A program made the translations under genes and the position numbers. Under the pieces are notes generated by a model. That model was not told where the DNA came from, did no database searches, and saw only the letters and a program-made list of their open reading frames with translations. From Lachnospiraceae bacterium (GTDB lineage Bacteria > Bacillota > Clostridia > Lachnospirales > Lachnospiraceae): DNA of 10,438 nucleotides. How positions within the stretch are numbered: position 1 is the first letter of the stretch; every line of letters begins with the position of its first letter. Location of the stretch: the NCBI GenBank assembly GCA_016297945.1, contig JAEDFR010000082.1:1-10438 (forward strand), read 5' to 3'. Below, piece after piece: positions 1 through 4,601 of the stretch.

Positions 1-109
1 GCTCACTGACCATATCCTGCTGCCCTAAGCGGGCAGTCTGTGTGGCAATTCCCGCGGGCTTATATGCCACAATAATATGCTCGTCTTCGAATACTATATT
101 TTTCTGCAT
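1..109 (-). CDS. RluA-family pseudouridine synthase, N-terminal part (runs off left edge)
   Basis: The reverse strand from the ATG at 109 reads M-Q-K-N-I-V-F-E-D-E-H-I-I-V-A-Y-K-P-A-G and continues for 36 codons to the window edge. The E-D-E-H-hydrophobic-V-x-x-K-P-A-G pattern is the typical first strand of the RluA/RluD catalytic domain, which converts uridine to pseudouridine in rRNA or tRNA. The catalytic Asp lies further on, outside the window, so the exact subfamily and target cannot be given. No S4 domain precedes it in the visible part. The ribosome binding site is weak: AAGG about 12 bases upstream, lying inside the last codons of what was probably the upstream response regulator gene. 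The gene lies just outside the left att site of the inserted element and was probably co-transcribed with the two-component genes before insertion. Confidence 0.75.
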   Translation of the reverse strand, partial: MQKNIVFEDEHIIVAYKPAGIATQTARLGQQDMVSE

Positions 110-117
110 AAATGTAC

Positions 118-147
118 CTATACCTTAAAGCGGTATAGCACACCCCA
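118..147 (-). repeat. Left attachment site (attL), mimic of the response regulator C-terminus
   Basis: Read on the minus strand this encodes W-G-V-L-Y-R-F-K-V then TAG. The right site encodes W-G-V-G-Y-R-F-K-V then TAA. Of the codon differences, Val, Arg and Tyr are synonymous third-base changes and only Leu/Gly changes the residue. This is the pattern of two once-coding copies of the same gene end. Identical blocks are ACCTTAAA (122-129) and CACACCCCA (139-147). The preceding in-frame codons on the minus strand (AAA TAG CGG) are non-coding, so homology stops at the Trp codon. Confidence 0.75.
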
Positions 148-273
148 CCGCTATTTTTGTTTCTGTATAGCCTTTTTTTCGGGTTTTTGGGGTGTTTTCC
201 CTTGTTTTGCTTGATTTTGGCTATACAGAAAAATTTTTTAAACACCTTTTCTAAACTACTTCCATTTTTCTGT

Positions 274-326
274 GGTAACATTTTTGGTAATATTTTGCCC
301 AGATTTTTAAAATGGTAATATTTTTT
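274..326 (+). repeat. Left GGTAAYATTTT repeats, likely integrase arm sites
   Basis: Three direct copies: GGTAACATTTTT (274-285), GGTAATATTTT (286-296) and GGTAATATTTTTT (314-326). The first two are contiguous. The same tandem arrangement in the same orientation occurs near the right end at 6150-6172. Tyrosine integrases of conjugative elements and phages bind such arm-type direct repeats with their N-terminal domain. That role is inferred from position and shared occurrence. Confidence 0.6.
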
Positions 327-381
327 CCTTCGGCTGATATCCCAATTATAACTCAAAATCCCCCTATTGCAACTCACAAAA

Positions 382-422
382 AGAAAAAGGCTATACAGAA
401 AATATATGTCTTTCTGTATAGC
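382..422 (-). terminator. Terminator of the HTH gene
   Basis: On the minus strand a perfect 12-bp stem (GCTATACAGAAA / TTTCTGTATAGC, at 390-401 and 411-422, 9-nt loop) is followed by CCTTTTTCTTTTT. It lies 57 bases past the stop of the HTH gene. The stem sequence recurs elsewhere in the element as inverted pairs, so it may also be a protein binding site. Confidence 0.6.
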
Positions 423-478
423 TGTTTTTATGGAAATACTTCGTATTTATTGAACTTATATGTTTTATTATGATAAGA

Positions 479-700
479 TTATTTAGGCGGTTTGTTATAG
501 GTAATCAAATCGGCAATATCTACATCAAGGTAATAGCAAAGTTTGCAAATTAATCCGCTATCCATTCGTTGAAATTCATCACGACAATAACGATTAAAAT
601 TTGTTCTGGGTATATCCAAATCTTTACATATTTGATTTTTGCTTATACCTCTTTCTTTTAATAAATTTTCTATATTGAAAGATAGTGTTCCATAATCCAT
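479..700 (-). CDS. Small Cro/C1-type HTH transcriptional regulator
   Basis: A 73-residue protein that is almost only a DNA-binding domain. It opens with N-I-E-N-L-L-K-E-R-G-I-S-K-N-Q-I-C-K-D-L-D-I-P-R-T-N-F-N-R-Y, an XRE-type helix-turn-helix (about residues 9-40). It ends in the usual L-C-Y-Y-L-D-V-D-I-A-D-L-I helices. There is no effector or dimerisation domain, as in short phage and element repressors. The ATG at 700 has AAGGAG upstream at a rather long spacing of 11. The gene is divergent from the SH3 lipoprotein gene, and the shared 102-bp gap has an inverted AGTAAATAG pair flanking a common -10 region, so it probably represses both itself and the lipoprotein gene. Its operator-like sequence also appears upstream of the 121-residue ORF. 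Confidence 0.85.
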   Translation of the reverse strand: MDYGTLSFNIENLLKERGISKNQICKDLDIPRTNFNRYCRDEFQRMDSGLICKLCYYLDVDIADLITYNKPPK

Positions 701-703
701 AAT

Positions 704-751
704 GCTATTTACTCCTTCAAAAAAATTATATATAATGAGGTAGTAAATAGT
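704..751. promoter_or_regulatory. Divergent promoters with operator-like inverted repeat
   Basis: Plus-strand promoter for the lipoprotein: TTTACT (708-713), 17-bp spacer, TATAAT (731-736). The -10 lies in the palindromic ATTATATATAAT, so a minus-strand promoter for the HTH gene can be drawn over the same bases (TTACTA, 17 bp, TATAAT). Inverted half-sites GCTATTTACT (704-713) and AGTAAATAGT (742-751) flank it, one over the plus -35 and one at the start site. This layout suits autoregulation by the HTH protein. Confidence 0.55.
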
Positions 752-802
752 AATTCGCTAAAAGGTCATTCACTATTCAGTCAGTACAAAGGAGAAAACG
801 CT

Positions 803-1651
803 ATGAAGAAACGACTTTTAGGATTTTTACTCGGTGTTATGCTTGTTTCTGTGTGTGTCGGTTGTGGTGCAGAAAGTGCAACCACAAAGCCAACCGAAAC
901 AGTCACCGAAACTACAACAGAAGAAAACACACCAGAACAGACAGAAGCACCAACCGCAATACCAGAGAAAACAGTAGAGCCAACACCAGAAGCAAATATT
1001 GAAGCGGTTGAAGAAGCGACTACCGAACCAGAAACAACAGAACCAACGAAAACAGCAGAGCCAGAGCAGGCAGAAATCCCGACAACTGAACCAGTTCCAC
1101 AATATACATATACCGATATGTCTGCCACAATGTTCGCACAGCAGACGGTTAATGTTCGTGATTTGCCAGATACCAATGGGAACAAGGTCGGCAGTCTTTC
1201 TACCAACGATGAAATAACAATCTCTGGTCAGTGTAACGAAACAGGTTGGTATCGTTTTGATTACAATGGAAATGTTGCATATGTAAGCAATAAGTATGTT
1301 GGCGATAAAAAAGTTGAAGTAGCGGCACCTGCAAATAATAATAGTGGGTCTGGAAGCGAAGCTTCTGGTAGCACTTCTTCTAATACTTGCCCTTATCCAC
1401 TTTGGCAACCTGTCGACAATTGGGATAAAATTTCTTGGTATGTGACACAGCCTGATCCCAATTGGGAAACAAGCGGACATAAAGAAACCCAAGCGTGGAT
1501 GCAACAAACTATTTTAGATAGATTTGGCGATGAAAAATGGCAACCAGGCTATACTGTATATGCTCAACAGGTTACTTGGCAATATATCGGTACTTATGCA
1601 GAAGGTAATGTGTATCTTCAAGAATTTGCAATTGGTCTTTTCCCAAATTAA
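803..1651 (+). CDS. SH3-domain surface lipoprotein (element cargo)
   Basis: A 282-residue secreted protein. Residues 1-21 form a signal peptide (M-K-K-R, hydrophobic core, then V-C-V-G-C with Cys21 as probable lipidated residue; the -3 Cys is unusual for a lipobox). Residues about 24-98 are a Thr/Glu/Pro-rich linker likely to span the cell wall. Residues about 101-168 form a bacterial SH3 domain with V-N-V-R-D-L-P-D-T-N-G-N-K-V-G and a G-W-Y-R-F / V-A-Y-V-S-N-K-Y-V end. A Gly/Ser/Asn linker (172-194) leads to a C-terminal domain (195-282) rich in Trp and Tyr that I do not recognise. The start is supported by AAAGGAG 8 bases upstream. Bacterial SH3 domains usually bind peptidoglycan or cell-wall peptides. 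It is the only obvious cargo gene. Entry exclusion, phage adsorption blocking or wall modification are guesses. A shared terminator follows it. Confidence 0.8.
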   Translation: MKKRLLGFLLGVMLVSVCVGCGAESATTKPTETVTETTTEENTPEQTEAPTAIPEKTVEPTPEANIEAVEEATTEPETTEPTKTAEPEQAEIPTTEPVPQYTYTDMSATMFAQQTVNVRDLPDTNGNKVGSLSTNDEITISGQCNETGWYRFDYNGNVAYVSNKYVGDKKVEVAAPANNNSGSGSEASGSTSSNTCPYPLWQPVDNWDKISWYVTQPDPNWETSGHKETQAWMQQTILDRFGDEKWQPGYTVYAQQVTWQYIGTYAEGNVYLQEFAIGLFPN

Positions 1652-1665
1652 TGCAATCAACAACC

Positions 1666-1696
1666 AAAAACAGCAGAGAAATCTGCTGTTTTTTTA
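1666..1696. terminator. Bidirectional terminator between lipoprotein and relaxase
   Basis: Stem AAAAACAGCAGA (1666-1677), GAAA loop and TCTGCTGTTTTTTT (1682-1695). It has A-runs and T-runs on both sides, so it can stop transcription from both convergent genes. The relaxase stop codon (1694-1696) overlaps its end. Confidence 0.85.
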
Positions 1697-2602
1697 TCGT
1701 TCATTTTCAAATACAGGGCGCAAATCGCTAAAATCTTCTTGAAACTGGTTTGTATATATTTCCTTTTCCAATTCTTCTAATTTCTGCTTCTGGGCGTTTA
1801 TCTGCTTATCTAGCAAATGAATCTCCTGTTGCTTTTGTTGAATTTCTGCCCCCTGCTCGATTAACTGCATATTATGGATTTCAATTTCTTCCTGTAATTT
1901 CTTATCCTTATACTCCAAGACCGTCAAATGCTTTTGACTTGGATTTGATACAGTTTCATCTATTTCTATTCCGTTTCGTTTAATAATGGTGTTCCAGATA
2001 AAACGGATTTGCTCCGTAAAGGTCTGCAAGGCGTTATTATATCTGTTTGTTTTTTCTTTTTCCTTTGGTGGCTTAATGCCTAATGCTTTTAATGCTTTAT
2101 CCGTACAGATTTTTTTATGTCCCTCTTTGTCCGTATAGTCTAAGATTAGCCTTATATGCGCGTGATTTGTAATCTCATCCCCGTGCATTGCAATGTCGAG
2201 GATATGGGCGTTTGTTCCATATCTGCGGTTAAATTCTTCATTAAATTGATAGATACACTGTAAAAGAACTTCTCTGTCTGGGTGGCTGTCCTTGTTCCCG
2301 ATTTGTAGAATTATTTCTCGTGGCTGTGTCTTTTCGGCTTTCATTAAATCATCAATAGTACGGATATAGCCATATTGTCGGCGTTTTCTATATTTTTCAT
2401 TTTGTGCCTCCAATCCCTGCAAATAATTTTCTTGATAGTATCGCCTCTCACATTCTTCAAACGTGATAGTGTCATCTAAATAGCGGTTAATATAGAAGTT
2501 TTCATTTTGCCTTGTCTGGTCTATATGTCTGGCATTGTCTAGGTTAAAGTTTCGGTCATTGTGTTTTACACTTCCCCTGCCTATGTGTAGTGTTGCTTTC
2601 AT
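1694..2602 (-). CDS. MobV-type relaxase (Mob/Pre family)
   Basis: A 302-residue DNA-nicking relaxase that would cut oriT and pilot the strand during mobilization. The N-terminal segment has K-H-N-D-R (His14), matching the K-H-N-x-R motif of pMV158 MobM. The metal-binding motif H-G-D-E-I-T-N-H-A-H (His140, Glu143, His147, His149) matches H-x-D-E-x-x-P-H-x-H of the family, with Asn in place of Pro. From about residue 235 the protein is a Gln/Glu/Lys-rich coiled coil, as in other MobV proteins, but shorter than in the roughly 490-residue plasmid forms. I chose the ATG at 2602 because GGGGAGGG lies 9 bases upstream and the family motif begins just after. The open frame continues upstream to 2758, but this extension covers the oriT-like repeats and does not look like protein. 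Confidence 0.85.
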   Translation of the reverse strand: MKATLHIGRGSVKHNDRNFNLDNARHIDQTRQNENFYINRYLDDTITFEECERRYYQENYLQGLEAQNEKYRKRRQYGYIRTIDDLMKAEKTQPREIILQIGNKDSHPDREVLLQCIYQFNEEFNRRYGTNAHILDIAMHGDEITNHAHIRLILDYTDKEGHKKICTDKALKALGIKPPKEKEKTNRYNNALQTFTEQIRFIWNTIIKRNGIEIDETVSNPSQKHLTVLEYKDKKLQEEIEIHNMQLIEQGAEIQQKQQEIHLLDKQINAQKQKLEELEKEIYTNQFQEDFSDLRPVFENER

Positions 2603-2773
2603 TCCATTATCCCTCCCCTCGATAATAGTATGAAAGAACAACGAACACCCACGCAGGAAACTGCTCAACACAATAACCCAATACGCAATTTGAGCAGGGC
2701 TCAAATTCCTTTGGGCAAGGCGTTGCACCCTTGACCCGCCAAAAGCACGCACAGACAAAAAAGACGAGGAGAA
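2603..2773 (-). promoter_or_regulatory. Putative oriT region upstream of the relaxase
   Basis: A 171-bp non-coding gap directly upstream of the relaxase start. It holds overlapping, mutually exclusive hairpins: CTGCTCAA (2661-2668) with TTGAGCAG (2690-2697), and AATTTGAGC (2687-2695) with GCTCAAATT (2699-2707, 3-nt loop). It is more GC-rich than its surroundings. MobV origins such as that of pMV158 also carry several alternative inverted repeats next to the relaxase gene. The nick site cannot be assigned from the sequence. Confidence 0.5.
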
Positions 2774-2914
2774 TTATCTCTCATCGTCCGTTTTGCTTTC
2801 TGCTATGCTTTTTTGTAACTGGTACTCCGTCTCGGCTTTTGCGTTGATTTCGTCCATAATATCATCTTTTATTCTTTCAAGAATTTCATCAAGCGTTAAA
2901 ATATCTATCTCCAT
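2774..2914 (-). CDS. 46-residue acidic protein, function unknown
   Basis: M-E-I-D-I-L-T-L-D-E-I-L-E-R-I-K-D-D-I-M-D-E-I-N-A-K-A-E, ending S-K-T-D-D-E-R. It is short, helical and rich in Asp, Glu and Lys. I chose the ATG at 2914 and not the longer open frame from 2983 because GGAGG lies 7 bases upstream in a very strong Shine-Dalgarno context. It precedes the relaxase on the same strand, with the oriT-like region between them, so it may be a mobilization accessory protein or a regulator of the relaxase (inference from position). I do not recognise a family. Confidence 0.6.
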   Translation of the reverse strand: MEIDILTLDEILERIKDDIMDEINAKAETEYQLQKSIAESKTDDER

Positions 2915-2958
2915 TACTTCCACCTCCCCCTCACTATGAATATGCTTTTTGGCTACTC

Positions 2959-3076
2959 TGCAGGGTGTAAAAATCAAAATCAATTTTTGATACTTTCAAC
3001 TTTTATTTATCGGTTCATAAAGAAGCACACCCTGCAAACCCTTGAAAACACTGCATTTTTAAAAATCAATTTTTGA
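2959..3076. promoter_or_regulatory. Repeat-rich control region between the 46-residue ORF and the structured RNA
   Basis: A perfect inverted repeat TGCAGGGTGT (2959-2968) / ACACCCTGCA (3027-3036) encloses the first TCAATTTTTGA copy (2980-2990). A second copy follows at 3066-3076. No ORF here is credible. It probably holds promoter and binding sites for the leftward mobilization genes. Confidence 0.45.
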
Positions 3077-3159
3077 GAACTGAAAAAATTTATCAAAAAA
3101 TGAAAAAATTTCTCCCCAAATGGTTTTAATCGAGCATATTGTTTATAACAAATGAATAA

Positions 3160-3187
3160 ATAAAAAAGCCACCGCTTCGGTGGGTGT
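3160..3187 (-). terminator. Leftward terminator before the structured RNA locus
   Basis: On the minus strand CCACCG-AAG-CGGTGG (3169-3183) is followed by CTTTTTTATTTATT. It would stop transcription coming leftward out of the structured RNA region, protecting the mobilization genes or ending an antisense transcript. Confidence 0.65.
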
Positions 3188-3807
3188 AGTTGGTGAAGCA
3201 ATTACAAAGACAATAGACAGTTCCAAACTGTAAAGTTTCTATATAGAGTTCTGATGTGCTTCACCACCTCAGGACTTTTTTAATGGGTGTACGATAAGAA
3301 AAAACATCATCCAAGCGAAACAAAATGTTAAATGTCCACGGCGGACAGCCTCAAAAAAATGCCGAACCAAGTGAGAGCGACTTGATTATCAAATGATAAT
3401 GAACTGCTACGGCGTTGGATGACGTGTGTGCTATATGAAAAGTGTAGCACAGTCTGGTACATATGAAATAACAAGGGCACGTTGCGTGTAGTAATTAAAG
3501 GATCGACTTTGGTGGTATCGCCATATTACTGTTATGTATAGAAAATGAAACATCTCCGAGGTGTGCGGGGTTAAACACACCCAAGGCGAATAAGGTTTTA
3601 TTACAGACTTGACCATTTGCAATCGTAAAACATAGACTAATTGTTTATTTCGGTTGTAAGTGGTCAAGACTTTCTCTCATTATTTACCTCGGCGAATAGG
3701 TCGATGCTACTGGTTAAAAAAGTAAATTGTAGAAACTGAACTTGTGAAGTTTCTACGCTGGAAAGGGGGCAAGGGGGAAACCCGCAAGCGGTGTCCCCCC
3801 TTTTCTT
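3188..3807 (+). ncRNA. Large structured RNA candidate, about 600 nt, class not identified
   Basis: No credible protein in any frame, but there are many nested helices on the plus strand: 3191-3200/3257-3266 (10 bp); 3217-3222/3226-3231; a multibranch domain closed by 3307-3314/3415-3422 with 3360-3364/3410-3414 stacked below it, and hairpins CAAGT/ACTTG and ATTATC/GATAAT inside; 3427-3433/3445-3451; 3458-3463/3533-3538; 3488-3495/3525-3532; 3510-3514/3519-3523; 3556-3563/3685-3692; an 18-bp helix 3608-3625/3651-3668 with three G-T wobbles; 3729-3737/3748-3756. Wobbles pair only on the plus strand, which sets the orientation. The end is a G5/C5 terminator with a T-rich tail at about 3800. Size, domain complexity and mobile-element setting recall ROOL-type RNAs, but I cannot match the sequence. 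No convincing promoter was found. A single-stranded replication origin is the main alternative. Confidence 0.6.
3246..3281 (+). terminator. Internal terminator or attenuator hairpin
   Basis: AGTTCTGA (3247-3254) pairs with TCAGGACT (3269-3276) through 8 bp including one wobble, followed by TTTTTT. Its loop contains TGCTTCACCA (3257-3266), which is the perfect complement of TGGTGAAGCA at 3191-3200. The two pairings probably compete, as in a transcription attenuator. Confidence 0.5.
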
Positions 3808-3812
3808 TCTTT
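3762..3812 (+). terminator. Terminator at the end of the structured RNA
   Basis: AAAGGGGG (3762-3769) pairs with CCCCCTTT (3796-3803), with small inner hairpins (CCG-CAAG-CGG at 3782-3791). A TTTTCTTTCTTTT tail follows. It is the most GC-rich structure of the element and orients the preceding RNA to the plus strand. Confidence 0.7.
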
Positions 3813-4190
3813 TGCTTCTTTTCTTTCTTACATGGTAAAGGTAAAAAAAACTTCATCATATTCTAACAATAAAATCAATTTTTGACTTTTAAAAATTATC
3901 ATTTTAAAGTGCTGTTTTTTGTCAATACGCAAAACAACCAAATTTAATTTTTTTTGTAACATAAAGAACCATAAAAAAATTTCTGTATAGACAAAAATCC
4001 ATTTTTTAATTAAAAAAGCTATACAGAAATTAACCTTTTGTGCAAGGTGCTGAAATCAATTTTTGAGCCAAAAATCAAGGGTATATAATCAGTTTGCAAC
4101 GAAACAAAGCACTTTGTTTAAACCCGATTTGTAAATAGTCTGGCCAACTATCTTACAAATAATCTTCACTAAATAAGGAGGAATTTTAAT
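3813..4190 (+). promoter_or_regulatory. Intergenic control region upstream of the 121-residue ORF
   Basis: No gene. It is very AT-rich and contains two TCAATTTTTGA copies (3875-3885, 4056-4066); the third inverted 12-mer pair (TTTCTGTATAG at 3980-3990, GCTATACAGAAA at 4018-4029); a promoter (TTTTGA at 4061-4066, 17 bp, TATAAT at 4084-4089) whose -35 overlaps the last TCAATTTTTGA copy; an inverted repeat AAACAAAG/CTTTGTTT (4102-4119); and a leader hairpin at 4127-4160. This density of sites marks a closely controlled promoter. Confidence 0.55.
4127..4160 (+). promoter_or_regulatory. Leader inverted repeat resembling the HTH operator
   Basis: ATTTGTAAATAGT (4127-4139) is inverted as ACTATCTTACAAAT (4147-4160) with one bulge. 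The core TGTAAATAGT resembles AGTAAATAGT in the HTH/lipoprotein intergenic gap. There is no T-run, so it is not a terminator. It could be an operator or a leader hairpin before the ribosome binding site. Confidence 0.45.
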
Positions 4191-4556
4191 ATGTTACAAA
4201 AAATGGATATGAGCAATCCACGCAACTTACTAAAAGTATTAGACGTTATTTTACTTGCAAAGGAACAAAAGCAGGCTTCTGCTGACCCTAAATCAAAAAA
4301 AGCAAATGTATTACTTGCCTACTTCGATATGGAACATCATAAAGTTTTTCTTATAACAAAAATAGAACTTGATGATGAACATGAAGATATTCTTTTAATG
4401 GGATATGAATGCAATAGATACCAAGAGCATTGGCTTGAAATCAATCTTGAAGATTATTTAGATACGTCTAATTATTTGATGTTAATACAATATCTTAATA
4501 CTGACAGTACAGTAGAAAAAGAAGAACGCTATTTTAAGAAACACTTTTTCAAATAA
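4191..4556 (+). CDS. 121-residue protein of unknown function
   Basis: I do not recognise a family. The start has an excellent ribosome binding site (AAGGAGG, spacing 9). A terminator follows the stop, so it is a monocistronic real gene. The protein has a helical N-terminus (N-P-R-N-L-L-K-V-L-D-V-I-L-L-A-K-E-Q) and a Lys/Ser linker. A probable beta region follows (N-V-L-L-A-Y-F-D then H-K-V-F-L-I-T-K-I-E-L), and then an acidic stretch ending in a basic K-K-H-F-F-K tail. There is no signal peptide or membrane segment, so it is cytoplasmic. It faces the integrase gene tail to tail. Its position next to the integrase and its heavily controlled promoter would suit an excisionase, a recombination directionality factor or an element activator, but the fold is not that of the usual small basic Xis, so this is a guess. 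Confidence 0.7.
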   Translation: MLQKMDMSNPRNLLKVLDVILLAKEQKQASADPKSKKANVLLAYFDMEHHKVFLITKIELDDEHEDILLMGYECNRYQEHWLEINLEDYLDTSNYLMLIQYLNTDSTVEKEERYFKKHFFK

Positions 4557-4570
4557 GTAGAAGATAAAAG

Positions 4571-4601
4571 GAAAGCAGGACAACCGCCCTGCTTTCTTTT
4601 A
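4571..4601. terminator. Bidirectional terminator between the 121-residue ORF and integrase
   Basis: GAAAGCAGG (4571-4579) pairs with CCTGCTTTC (4588-4596), with AAAAG before and TTTT after. It serves both convergent genes. The integrase stop codon is at 4599-4601. Confidence 0.85.

Larger units (their letters stand above)
148..478. other. Left-end region of the element, no gene
   Basis: No supportable ORF. It is AT-rich and holds the first two inverted pairs of the 12-mer TTTCTGTATAGC (160-172 plus, 219-231 minus; 389-401 minus, 411-422 plus) and three GGTAAYATTTT direct repeats (274-326). The second inverted pair also works as a terminator for the HTH gene. The position next to the left att site fits integrase or excisionase binding sites (inference). 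Confidence 0.6.
160..4029. repeat. Three inverted pairs of TTTCTGTATAGC
   Basis: Copies at 160-172 (+), 219-231 (-), 389-401 (-), 411-422 (+), 3980-3990 (+, last C missing) and 4018-4029 (-). Every copy has an inverted partner, with inner gaps of about 46, 9 and 27 nt. The 9-nt pair is also a terminator. The GTATAGC core also appears in the left att site (133-139). Confidence 0.65.
2976..4066 (+). repeat. Four dispersed RAAATCAATTTTTGA copies
   Basis: Copies at 2976-2990, 3062-3076, 3871-3885 and 4052-4066 (the last begins with G), all in one orientation with the dyad core TCAA-TTT-TTGA. Two lie on each side of the structured RNA region. Such conserved spaced dyads in non-coding DNA suggest binding sites for an element-encoded protein. 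Confidence 0.6.

Noticed and set aside
60..377. 105-codon open frame on the minus strand
   Set aside because: It is Lys/Tyr-rich from AT-rich repeats, has no ribosome binding site, and overlaps the att site, the arm repeats and the pseudouridine synthase start in another frame.
781..1507. Long open frames on the minus strand opposite the lipoprotein gene
   Set aside because: They are Cys/Ser/Val-rich mirror translations of the Thr/Glu/Pro linker. The plus frame has a signal peptide, an SH3 domain and a good ribosome binding site.
2603..2758. 52-residue N-terminal extension of the relaxase
   Set aside because: It covers the oriT-like inverted repeats, and the family's first motif starts right after the internal ATG with a strong ribosome binding site.
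3007..3201. 64-codon minus-strand frame
   Set aside because: No ribosome binding site; it runs through a terminator hairpin and a repeat copy; low-complexity Phe/Lys composition.
3431..3667. 78-codon minus-strand frame
   Set aside because: It lies within the structured RNA and has no start signal. Helices with wobble pairs explain the sequence better.
3188..3807. Group II or group I intron
   Set aside because: No domain V-like 34-nt hairpin, no GTGYG-type 5' end in a sensible place and no interrupted gene. The AGACTA seen at 3633 is in the loop of a long hairpin, not in a P7 setting.
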